Source of the DNA: JBAPRR01 sp049281195 | GTDB lineage: Bacteria > Actinomycetota > Acidimicrobiia > Acidimicrobiales > CAVXTF01 | Direction: 5' to 3' | NCBI GenBank assembly: GCA_049281195.1 | Contig: JBAPRR010000338.1 | Coordinates: 1 to 18,730 of the forward strand | DNA length: 18,730 nucleotides | Shown: piece by piece, positions 1-6,605 of the stretch | Numbering within the stretch: position 1 is the stretch's first letter | Layout: each line of letters starts with the position of its first letter | Position numbers and translations under genes: made by a program | Notes under the pieces: generated by a model | Told to the model about the DNA's origin: nothing | Database searches by the model: none | What the model saw: the letters and a program-made list of their open reading frames with translations, nothing else

Positions 1-125
1 AGCCGTTGACGCTTCGGCGTAACGGGCAATCCCGAAGTCGGCGAGACACCAGTGGCCATCGAGCCGAAGTAGTTCTCGGGCTTGAGGTCGTGGCTAGAGG
101 CCAGACGATGTTGAGCGCGCGCTCC
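1..125 (-). pseudogene. Ser/Thr protein kinase fragment, frameshifted
   Basis: Read on the minus strand, bases 60 to 1 translate to DGHWCLADFGIARYAEAST, which carries the DFG magnesium-binding motif of a Hanks-type Ser/Thr kinase and the residues that usually surround it. Just upstream, in another frame, bases about 105-61 give SHDLKPENYF, a variant of the catalytic-loop motif HRDLKPEN (the Arg is absent). The spacing between the two motifs is right for a kinase except for a one-base shift near 61-70, so the catalytic loop and DFG motif are no longer in one frame. The N-lobe with the glycine loop and ATP lysine should lie at higher coordinates, but that space is taken by the next gene, so the kinase is also truncated. 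The C-lobe would continue beyond base 1. Family assignment is secure; lack of function is inferred. Confidence 0.7.
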
Positions 126-199
126 CTTCAGAGCAATGGGCCGGAAATGTCCGAGTTTCCTCGGGGCTGTCCGCTCGGGCGCGGTCCGGTCACCTGGTT

Positions 200-1522
200 C
201 TAGACGGTCGGAGTGTTCGAATGGTGCCGACGGCCGCGGCCGCGGGCATTGGCGAGAGCAGTGATTGCCTCACCACCGAACAGCTCGGGGTGGAGATAAC
301 GGCCCCGGTCTCTTTCCGGCTTGTCGACTTCCACGGGAATGCGATTTGAATTGGCCCAGACGTCTTGGCGGATTCCTGTTACCTGCCACGACACTTTCTG
401 GCCAGCGTTCCCCCCGGCGATCGAGAACCTTCCGTCTGCGACCAGTGCCGAAACATGAAGCTCGGGAGCAGCGCCTAACAGCGCGGTGAGCTGATAGCGG
501 AAGTCCCGGTTCAGCGCCTCGAACCACTCGGGCAACTCCACCGTCGCTCGCCCGTCTCCGTCGAGGATGACCGTTCCGTCGTAGACGTTCTTCATGTCGT
601 CGGATTCGACGAAACTGTGGAAGAGGTACTTGTCTGCCGGGTCGACGGGATGATCAATCTTGAACGAGCCGCCGGGTTTCGACATCGCTCCAGTGAAATC
701 CGAGGTGCCGTCCACATACAGGGCGTAAGAGTTGACTGAGGAGGCGTATACACCGTAGCTGTCGCCAGTTCCGGCAGCGATGCCCTGTACACCGTAACCG
801 TCCTCGCCATCGGCGTTCCCGTTCACGCCGACACCGCTTCCGCCGGCGGCTTGCCCTTTCACGCCGGAAGAACCGGGTTGGGCGCTAAACCCGTAAACAC
901 CGGTGCCCTGTGTGGCAGCGCCATATACGCCGTAGCCTGTGCTTGAAGTCCCGTAAATGCCATAGCCCTTGGGAGACGTCCCGTAGACGCCGAAAGCGCC
1001 TCCACTGCTTTGATCGATTCCCTCGACGCCGTATTGCCCGTCCGCACTGGTGTAACCGGCGACCCCGACTCCGTTGTTGGAGGTCCCCTGAACGCCGAAA
1101 CCTCCGCCCGAACTGTCGTCCACGCCCTGGACTGCGTTCTGGCCGGTTGTGTCACCGGTGATGGACCCGTAGATGCCCGAGCCGTTGGCTGACGAGCCAT
1201 ACAACCCAAATCCACCGTCTGTGCTCGTGTCACTTCCGCCCACTCCGATGCCACCATTAGCCGAGGTCTCGCCTACGAATCCGTAACCTTTTTTGGTGGT
1301 GATGGTGGTAGTCGCCTTGGCTGAGTTCGACTCACCAACAATAAGGGCGCTGCCGTCTGTCGCCGATGCCGGTTGGGTGCTCGCGACCATGCTGGCGGCG
1401 GCTCCTGCGCCGGCACTCGCGGCTCCGAGCATCAAGGCTCTACGTCCATACGACAGAGAGGAACGTTCCTCACGATCGGCGTTCTTGCCTGATCTGGTGC
1501 TCGGATCCGGCTGTTCGCTCAT
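200..1522 (-). CDS. Tat-exported Gly/Tyr-repeat protein with conserved C-terminal domain (paralogue 1)
   Basis: This 440-residue protein has a twin-arginine signal: a hydrophilic N-terminus, SYGRRALML with Arg27-Arg28, an Ala-rich hydrophobic stretch and a likely cleavage after ASA near residue 54. Residues about 75-270 are low-complexity repeats built on GVYG/GIYGSS units alternating with longer pieces such as TGDTTGQNAVQGVD. Residues about 280-415 form a non-repetitive domain starting FKIDHPVDPADKYLFHSF and ending near YLHPELFGG, followed by a basic tail (RGRGRRHH). The same domain is familiar from uncharacterised bacterial secreted repeat proteins; no enzyme motif is visible. The repeats suggest an extended fibre or beta-rich stalk outside the cell, which is inference. 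It lies 148 bases downstream of its paralogue on the same strand. No strong ribosome site precedes the ATG at 1522 (only AGCGGG). Confidence 0.85.
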   Translation of the reverse strand: MSEQPDPSTRSGKNADREERSSLSYGRRALMLGAASAGAGAAASMVASTQPASATDGSALIVGESNSAKATTTITTKKGYGFVGETSANGGIGVGGSDTSTDGGFGLYGSSANGSGIYGSITGDTTGQNAVQGVDDSSGGGFGVQGTSNNGVGVAGYTSADGQYGVEGIDQSSGGAFGVYGTSPKGYGIYGTSSTGYGVYGAATQGTGVYGFSAQPGSSGVKGQAAGGSGVGVNGNADGEDGYGVQGIAAGTGDSYGVYASSVNSYALYVDGTSDFTGAMSKPGGSFKIDHPVDPADKYLFHSFVESDDMKNVYDGTVILDGDGRATVELPEWFEALNRDFRYQLTALLGAAPELHVSALVADGRFSIAGGNAGQKVSWQVTGIRQDVWANSNRIPVEVDKPERDRGRYLHPELFGGEAITALANARGRGRRHHSNTPTV

Positions 1523-1670
1523 ATCCCGCTCTTTTCTCTAATCGATCTCCAATATTTATGACTGTCGCTATCAACTCACTGGCACTTAGGACTGTCACCG
1601 GTTCGATGGCCGCGTTCGCCTGGTTATTGGTTCATCACGTCTCGCCGGGGCAACAGACTTCGTCGCGCCG

Positions 1671-3113
1671 TTACAGCTGGGCGTCGTATGTCGACGCCGT
1701 CGTGGTGTTCGACCGGTGCCGCCGACCGCTGTCGCGGGCCTTCGCCAGCGCCGATATTGCTTCACCGCCGAACAGCTCGGGGTGGAGGTAACAACCGCGG
1801 TCCTCTTCCTTCTTGTCGACCTCGACCGGGATCCGGTTGGCATTCGCCCACGCGTCTTGGCGGATACCGGTAACCTGCCAAGACACCCTCTGGCCAGAGT
1901 TCCCGCCTGCGATCTCGAACTTGTTCTCGCCGATCTCTTTCGAGATGTAGAGCGGAGCGAAAGACACGATCGGAGTCAGTTGGTAGCGGAAGTCGCGGTT
2001 GAGCGCCTCGAACCAATCGGGGAGTTCGACCGTCGCCTTTCCGTCGATATCCAAGGTGACATTCCCGTTGTAGACGTTCATCATGTCCGGCGACTCCACG
2101 AAAGAGTGGTAGAGGTATTTGTTTTCGGGATCCGCGGGGTGGTCGATCTTGAATGAACCACCCCCCTTTGACACTGAGCCCGTCACTGTGGCATTACCAA
2201 TTACGTATAGAGAGTTGGAGTTCGCAGAAGTAGCGTAAAGCCCTACTCCATTCTCTCCCGAGCTAGTGGCGTAGACACCGATGCCGTTCTCGCTAGAGTT
2301 GCTACCAAGTACGCCGACGCTGTCCACGCCAGTCGCGAATCCTTGGACCCCGGTGCCGGTCGTGGAAGACCCTCCCACACCTACGCCACCTTCACTACCG
2401 GTGCTCGCGTCTACACCTTGAACGGCAAAGTGGTCATTTGTGTCCCCGGTGATTGTGCCGTAGACGCCAGTGCCGTCCGTGGAGACACCGTAGACGCCGT
2501 TTCCACTACCCGAGCTCCCGTAGACGCCGCGACTGCTGCTATTTCCAGACTGGTCGAGACCTGCTACTCCAGTCCCGGGACCGGTCGTGTGAATGCCGTA
2601 AACGCCGACAGCATTGGTAGAGGTCCCGAAGATGCCTGTGCCGTTCGTGGAAGACCCGTAGACGCCTGCTCCTCCGTCGCCACCGGTGCTCCCATCGACC
2701 CCCTCAACGGCATTGTGGCCGTTTGTGTCACCTGTGAGGGAACCGTAGATACCGGTACCGACCGCGGACGTGCCATACAGTCCGTAACCGCCGCCACTAC
2801 TGGTGTCTCTACCTTCAATCCCGGCGTCGCCATTGACCGCCATAGAAATAGACGTCGTGGCCGCCGCCGTGTTCGCCTTACCCAGCTTCACTTTCGGGGT
2901 TCCGGCGTCAGGCGTTTCAGCGCCCGCCGGTGCGGCTCGGGCCACGACACCCGCGCCAACTCCCCCTGCTGCAACACCCAGGAGCATCTTGCGTCGTCCT
3001 ACGCGGCGGGTTGGATGGTCAGCCGTTTCGCCACCGTCTTTGTGATTTTGCGAACCTTCCGAAAGGGCAATGTCGTCGGGCACTTTGGCCGCCTTTCTCA
3101 TCTCCAAACCCAC
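1671..3113 (-). CDS. Tat-exported Gly/Tyr-repeat protein with conserved C-terminal domain (paralogue 2)
   Basis: This 480-residue paralogue of the downstream gene has a Tat signal with VGRRKMLLG (Arg40-Arg41), an Ala/Gly hydrophobic core and a likely cleavage after AGA near residue 65. The repeat region contains a visible internal duplication of about 70-90 residues: GIYGSLTGDTNGHNAVEGVD and GVYGTITGDTNDHFAVQGVD start two long copies that are each followed by a short GVYG/GVGG run. The C-terminal domain (FKIDHPADPENKYLYHSF through YLHPELFGG) is nearly the same as in paralogue 1, including VELPDWFEALNRDFRYQLT, whereas the repeats differ. The start may be the GTG at 3113 or the ATG at 3101; the GGAG directly before the ATG is too close to serve it. 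Role unknown; a surface or extracellular structural protein is the best inference. Confidence 0.85.
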   Translation of the reverse strand: MGLEMRKAAKVPDDIALSEGSQNHKDGGETADHPTRRVGRRKMLLGVAAGGVGAGVVARAAPAGAETPDAGTPKVKLGKANTAAATTSISMAVNGDAGIEGRDTSSGGGYGLYGTSAVGTGIYGSLTGDTNGHNAVEGVDGSTGGDGGAGVYGSSTNGTGIFGTSTNAVGVYGIHTTGPGTGVAGLDQSGNSSSRGVYGSSGSGNGVYGVSTDGTGVYGTITGDTNDHFAVQGVDASTGSEGGVGVGGSSTTGTGVQGFATGVDSVGVLGSNSSENGIGVYATSSGENGVGLYATSANSNSLYVIGNATVTGSVSKGGGSFKIDHPADPENKYLYHSFVESPDMMNVYNGNVTLDIDGKATVELPDWFEALNRDFRYQLTPIVSFAPLYISKEIGENKFEIAGGNSGQRVSWQVTGIRQDAWANANRIPVEVDKKEEDRGCYLHPELFGGEAISALAKARDSGRRHRSNTTTASTYDAQL

Positions 3114-3130
3114 CGGGCAAGGTGGTCCAC

Positions 3131-3159
3131 GATTTGGATCAGTGCCGTTGCATTGTCAA
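3131..3159 (-). promoter_or_regulatory. possible promoter of the upstream Tat-repeat gene
   Basis: A perfect TTGACA lies on the minus strand at 3159-3154, about 40 bases before the GTG start of the repeat-protein gene. At 17-base spacing the -10 position reads CAAATC, which is a poor match, so only the -35 half is convincing. Confidence 0.25.
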
Positions 3160-3271
3160 ATAGCTTTGTTCGAACACCGAAAATAAATCGTGTTTGGCTC
3201 TGGAAGAGGGACGATTACGTCGGAGTCGGGTACCTGAAGACCAGTTCGGCGATCACAGCTGAATGATCATT

Positions 3272-3297
3272 TGACCTTCCCCTCCCGAACAGGACAA
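3272..3297 (-). repeat. terminal inverted repeat of the IS3 remnant
   Basis: On the plus strand these 26 bases begin TGACCTTCCCC and align without gaps to bases 18606-18631 (TGGGCTTCCCCC...), with 19 of 26 identical. Both lie just beyond the 3' end of an IS3-type transposase in the same orientation and both start with TG, as IS3-family ends do. The outer bases ATCATTT (3266-3272) and AAATGAT (3296-3302) are also inverted copies of each other. Confidence 0.5.
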
Positions 3298-3640
3298 ATG
3301 ATTATCCAGCGAACAGCTGACTTGTGCATAGCGGAGCTCCCATTCGATAGGGGACGTTGGCCGAGTGAAGAGTGCAGGCGCACGGCGTTGTAGCGGTCGA
3401 TCCACGCCATGATGGCCCTAGCAGCTTGGGCTCGTGATTCGAAACGGTATCTGGATACGAGCTCTCGACGTTGCCACCGCGGGTGTCGATCGCCATCCTC
3501 ATGGCCTTGGTGACGAGCTCCGCCGGCATGCGGTCTGCCATCGCGAGGCCGATGACCCTCCTGGATCCGAGGTCCAATACGTCAGCCAGGTAGAGCCGGC
3601 CTTCAAGCGTCGGGATGTTGGTGATGAGGTTCCGCTATCG
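3272..3640 (-). mobile_element. degenerate IS3-family transposase remnant
   Basis: Minus-strand pieces in three frames add up to the rve/DDE integrase domain of an IS3-family OrfB. About 3634-3470 reads LITNIPTLEGRLYLADVLDL then GSRRVIGLAMADRM and AELVTKAMRMAIDTR. About 3450-3360 reads ESRAQAARAIMAWIDRYNAV followed by RLHSSLG. About 3353-3305 reads PIEWELRYAQVS. The central part, about 90 residues with the second catalytic Asp, is missing, because AIDTRGG jumps almost directly to the ESRAQAARA block near the C-terminus. The first catalytic Asp (DIT in the family) is replaced by Leu in LITNIPT, and a TAG lies at 3637-3635. The element cannot make a working transposase. Its 3' end at 3272 carries a terminal-repeat-like sequence. 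Confidence 0.8.
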
Positions 3641-3708
3641 CATCTGACCGCCTTTAGCGTGCCACGCGGAGGGCCAGGATTACGGCAGATAGTTTTGCCA
3701 CTCTGGCT

Positions 3709-3736
3709 CCGACCTGACCTGCGTAATCCAGGTCGG
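3709..3736. repeat. inverted repeat CCGACCT/AGGTCGG
   Basis: The arms CCGACCT (3709-3715) and AGGTCGG (3730-3736) are perfect inverted copies separated by 14 bases. They lie 18 bases before the tRNA-like fragment. No T-run follows, so a terminator is unlikely; a recombinase or regulator site is possible but unproven. Confidence 0.4.
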
Positions 3737-3753
3737 CACAGCGTTCAGCCGGT

Positions 3754-3800
3754 TCTGGCTTACAACCAGCAGGTCGTGGGTTCGAGTCCCTCAGCGCCCA
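3754..3800 (+). pseudogene. 3' part of a tRNA-Val(TAC)-like gene (scar or attachment-site remnant)
   Basis: Bases 3754-3770 form an anticodon arm with loop CTTACAA, anticodon TAC at 3761-3763, and four paired stem positions with a T/C mismatch at the outer one. The variable AGGTC is followed by a T arm with loop TTCGAGT (3781-3787), whose stem has one T/T mismatch. The 3' acceptor strand AGCGCCC and discriminator A end at 3800. No GGGCGCT acceptor strand is found upstream. Bases 3742-3753 (CGTTCAGCCGGT) resemble the D-arm loop, but its 3' stem is missing. The gene is therefore incomplete and unlikely to give a functional tRNA. Such 3' tRNA pieces are typical of integrative-element attachment sites; that role is inference. 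Confidence 0.5.
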
Positions 3801-3828
3801 TCCGCCCGGACGTCTTCACGAGTGACGT

Positions 3829-3851
3829 CCCCACATGTTCACACATGGGGG
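3829..3851. repeat. imperfect hairpin in non-coding stretch
   Basis: CCCCaCATG (3829-3837) pairs with CATGGGGG (3844-3851) around a six-base loop, with one bulged A. No T-run follows, so it is not a clear intrinsic terminator. The rest of 3801-4064 shows no gene I can support. Confidence 0.25.
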
Positions 3852-4081
3852 TGCGCGCGATTCATGGATCGAGGCGTTTCCCGTGTCGGTGGACTTTTTG
3901 CTCCGGAGACGCCTAGAGCCCGATTAGGCCGGTCTGACTGAATATCGATGGCCCGTCGTCTTGTACTGCCGACAAAAAAAGACGGCCAGTCGCAGTCGGA
4001 TTGACGTGGATGATGCGACATAGCATCCAACGATTGTTGTTGACGGAGCGCAGGAACCCCCGGATCGGAAGGTAAACCACC

Positions 4082-4957
4082 GTGTCATCCAAAGAGGCAC
4101 AGAAGATGACGGTTACGACAGAGCCATCCTCGACGATGAACGGCGGCACGGTGAACGCCGTCGTCACCATCACCGGTGATCGCGACGACAAGGTCAGAGC
4201 CGCCACGGCGCGACTGGTGCGCACGGCCCTTCGTAAGACAGTCGAGACGGACGTGTTCTGGCGCGGCTACCACGACGAAGTCCTGCCTCACGATGAGGTT
4301 GTCGCTGAGGCGCCGCTCACGGACGCGGGTGGGAACCTGGGCCCGGGCGATCACCCTGTCAGCTTCGCCGTGCCCGACGATGCCCTGCCTTCTGCGGCCA
4401 AAGTAGTGTCGTGGTCTGTCAAGGCGATCATTGAACGCCATCATGGTATTGACGTAAAAGCAGAGGCACCGGTCCAGGTGCTCGTCGGCCCCGAGCGCTT
4501 CGCCGAGGTAGCGACCAGCGAAGCCTGGTATGCCGGTGAGCGTTTTCTGGAGCTCGAACTCCATACTCGTTCGTTGCGGCCCGGCGACGTCATCAGCGGC
4601 AAGATTCTCGTCAGACCGACGCGAGCACTGACCTTAACGAGCTTGATCGCCGGTCTTGCGCGGACAGTTGGGACCGAGAGCGAGGGTGTCGTCACCAAGG
4701 GGGTGCTCGACGAGCAACTCGACCTCCAGGCCGGCGGCGCAAGGGATTATCCGTTCGAATTGACCGTACCCGACGATGCCCAGCCGACCGTGGTGGGCTC
4801 CGCTACGACCCCTCCGTGCGCCTCTCACATCAGCTGGGTAACCACCGCGGTTGCTCATCTGCTTTTGGCGCCAGGCGAATACGGCGAGAGGCCATCTGTT
4901 GCATGCAGGGTAAACGTGTACAACGCTGCAGTGACACCGACCGATAGCGGCAATTAG
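4082..4957 (+). CDS. arrestin-like (Spo0M-type) two-domain protein
   Basis: This 291-residue soluble protein shows two beta-sandwich-like halves. The first ends in DHPVSFAVPDDALPSAAK, then VVSWSVKAIIERHHGIDVKA and a VQVLVGP strand. The second starts at about residue 150 (RFLELELHTRSLRPGDVISG) and ends in YPFELTVPDDAQPT, ISWVTTAVA and a final VACRVNVYN. The repeated pattern (a Pro-Asp-Asp turn, then SWSVKA or SWVTTA, then a closing strand) is that of arrestin-fold proteins, including the bacterial sporulation-control protein Spo0M. In that family the fold acts as a scaffold rather than an enzyme; the partner here is unknown. There is no signal peptide or membrane helix. The GTG start is supported by GGAAGG at 4065-4070, 11 bases before it. 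A later ATG at 4106 is possible. Confidence 0.75.
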   Translation: MSSKEAQKMTVTTEPSSTMNGGTVNAVVTITGDRDDKVRAATARLVRTALRKTVETDVFWRGYHDEVLPHDEVVAEAPLTDAGGNLGPGDHPVSFAVPDDALPSAAKVVSWSVKAIIERHHGIDVKAEAPVQVLVGPERFAEVATSEAWYAGERFLELELHTRSLRPGDVISGKILVRPTRALTLTSLIAGLARTVGTESEGVVTKGVLDEQLDLQAGGARDYPFELTVPDDAQPTVVGSATTPPCASHISWVTTAVAHLLLAPGEYGERPSVACRVNVYNAAVTPTDSGN

Positions 4958-5023
4958 GTCAGAGGGCCCAGTTAAGAACGCGTGTGTCTCGCCGGCGGCA
5001 GCTGACTGTGGGCAGGGTCATCA

Positions 5024-5110
5024 ATGACCGAAGAAAGTGGCAATCATTTCGATCCAGATCTGCTCGACGTCTTCCTCGCAGTCGTTGACGAGGTGGTGGG
5101 AGTCGCCTGA
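5024..5110 (+). pseudogene. C-terminal relic of an HD-GYP phosphodiesterase
   Basis: A 28-codon frame beginning ATG ACC GAA and ending TGA reads TEESGNHFDPDLLDVFL followed by AVVDEVVGVA. The block G-x-HFDPDLxDxFL with an acidic helix after it is the usual C-terminus of HD-GYP cyclic-di-GMP phosphodiesterases and HD-GYP response regulators. The HD and GYP metal-binding motifs are absent and stop codons occur upstream in this frame, so only the tail survives. It sits between the arrestin-like gene and the convergent lectin-like gene. The family call rests on a short motif, so it is moderate. Confidence 0.5.
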
Positions 5111-5134
5111 TTGCTCAGTTGACGAGCGACCAGA

Positions 5135-6268
5135 TCACCCCAACGCGTTCTGCCAGTGCGCCCCGTCGAAGTACCAATCCCAGATGCGGTTGTCGTTCAA
5201 GTAGTACACGTCGGTGTCGGACTGGCTCAACTCCTCGACATCGACGGGGCTGCCCGCGGACGCCGGGGTGCCGGTGCTGTTGATCGCTGCATTCTCCCAA
5301 GAACTGGTGTACAGCCAGTTATAGATCTGGCCGTTCGTTCCCGCGTAGTACACCGACAGGTAGCCGTTGGGCGCCTCGTCGGCGGCCAATCCGCTTTCGG
5401 GTGCGACCTTTTTACCCTTGCCCAGTTTGCTGTTGGACCAGTGCGAAGCGTAGGCCCAGGTGTAGATCTGATTATTCGTCCCGACATAGAAGACGTCTTG
5501 ATCGCCATTGGTCTGGAGTACGTCGGCGATCTGGCTCCCGTCTGCTGCGGCTTCCCCGTCGCCGATGGCACCGTTAAGCCACTGACTGGTGTTGTTGATC
5601 CAGTTGTAGACCTGGCCATTAGTCCCCACGTAGAAGACCTGTTGGTAGCCATTGGTCTGCAGGTCCACGGCCAGACCGTCTGTTGGCACCGCGGCTTCGC
5701 CACTCAACTCGGTGTTGCTCCAGCTCCCGTCGAAGGACCAGGTCCAGATCTGGTCGTCGGCGCCAACGTAGAACACGGCGGTGTCGTCGCCATCCTCGAT
5801 CACCGACACGTTGGTCCCTTTCGCAGCCTCCTCCCCGTTCGCGATGATCCCGTCTTCCCATTCCTCTGTGCTGGCTACGTACAGGTAGTTGTAGATCTGG
5901 AGGTTCTTGCCGACGTAGTAGACCGAGATGTTCCCGTCAGGCGCCTGGTCGGCGGCGATCCCGGTGCCTGCTTTGGGTGGGTAATTGCCGTACACCCCGT
6001 TGCTCGAAATCACGGTCGAGCCGTTTGGTCCGTTATTGGAAAAACCCAGGTCTCCGTCAAAGAAGTAGAAAACATCAGTGTCCCTGTCAGAAAGAACCAA
6101 GTTGGCAAGAGGAGTGATCGCAGGGAGAGTGCCCGAACTGGTCTGCTGCCGAGAGGTGCTTCCATTGGCCTGGGCCGCACTAGCCGTACCAACGAGCAAC
6201 AGCGTCCCCATCAGTATCACGCCTGCAGCCGGACGCAGGAACCCGGCAAGCGTTCGTGGCTCTCTCAT
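5135..6268 (-). CDS. secreted seven-repeat beta-propeller lectin-like protein
   Basis: This 377-residue protein starts with a Sec-type signal (charged MREPR, hydrophobic GVILMGTLLLVGTA, likely cut after AQA near residue 34). The mature part holds seven repeats of about 45 residues, each centred on VFYVGTNxQIYxWxY followed by W-x-N. The copies begin DTDVFYFFDG, NISVYYVGKN, DTAVFYVGAD, YQQVFYVGTN, DQDVFYVGTN, YLSVYYAGTN and DTDVYYLNDN. Seven such blades match the PLL/AAL-type fucose-binding beta-propeller lectins, in which sugars bind between blades through Trp and Arg/Glu residues. The Arg usually found in those sites is scarce here, so sugar binding is uncertain and the specificity unknown. 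The ribosome site GAGAGG lies 8 bases before the ATG. It faces a glycosyltransferase gene across a 337-base divergent spacer. Confidence 0.8.
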   Translation of the reverse strand: MREPRTLAGFLRPAAGVILMGTLLLVGTASAAQANGSTSRQQTSSGTLPAITPLANLVLSDRDTDVFYFFDGDLGFSNNGPNGSTVISSNGVYGNYPPKAGTGIAADQAPDGNISVYYVGKNLQIYNYLYVASTEEWEDGIIANGEEAAKGTNVSVIEDGDDTAVFYVGADDQIWTWSFDGSWSNTELSGEAAVPTDGLAVDLQTNGYQQVFYVGTNGQVYNWINNTSQWLNGAIGDGEAAADGSQIADVLQTNGDQDVFYVGTNNQIYTWAYASHWSNSKLGKGKKVAPESGLAADEAPNGYLSVYYAGTNGQIYNWLYTSSWENAAINSTGTPASAGSPVDVEELSQSDTDVYYLNDNRIWDWYFDGAHWQNALG

Positions 6269-6605
6269 TGTTCAGCCTCTCGATCCACTGGCGGTACCTA
6301 TTTGGGCACGGTCGCAACAATCTAACGTGCGAGAGAGTGCATTCAAACGTTGAAGAGAAAAGATGTGTGGCGATGGGTGGCTGACTATGAGGACGCCTCG
6401 AGGATCTCTTAGCTCAGGACGCGAAGTAACTGCATTCTCCGTGCTCCGAGCCGCTCGGCTTGAAGGAATTCGCCAACTGGTGGGATGAGAAACACGCGAA
6501 CCTTTGAACGACGACTCTGACTTCACCAATATCGCCAGTACTTCGGGTGAGTCACCCACCGTGATGGTCACCGGTCTTCTCTGAGCCTGCGGGTACGCTC
6601 CGCTT
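6269..6605. other. 337-base divergent intergenic region
   Basis: This spacer separates the minus-strand lectin-like gene from the plus-strand glycosyltransferase gene. It contains the lectin ribosome site (GAGAGG near 6277-6282, minus) and a -10-like TACGCT at 6594. I see no convincing gene, repeat or terminator in the rest. Confidence 0.5.
6594..6599 (+). promoter_or_regulatory. candidate leaderless -10 box (TACGCT)
   Basis: TACGCT lies exactly six bases before the GTG at 6606. In actinobacteria a TAnnnT box at this distance commonly drives leaderless mRNAs that begin at the start codon. No Shine-Dalgarno sequence and no clear -35 box are present, which fits that mode. It supports the GTG start. 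Confidence 0.45.

Noticed and set aside
200..3113. CRISPR-like array in the repetitive region
   Set aside because: The repeats are in-frame protein repeats of variable length and sequence, without constant direct repeats or spacers.
2343..3266. 307-residue plus-strand open frame
   Set aside because: It is the antisense of the repeat-protein gene. Its length follows from the biased codon use of the repeats, and it shows no family motif.
5156..6325. 389-residue plus-strand open frame
   Set aside because: It mirrors the lectin-like gene on the other strand, whose seven regular repeats and signal peptide are clearly the real product.
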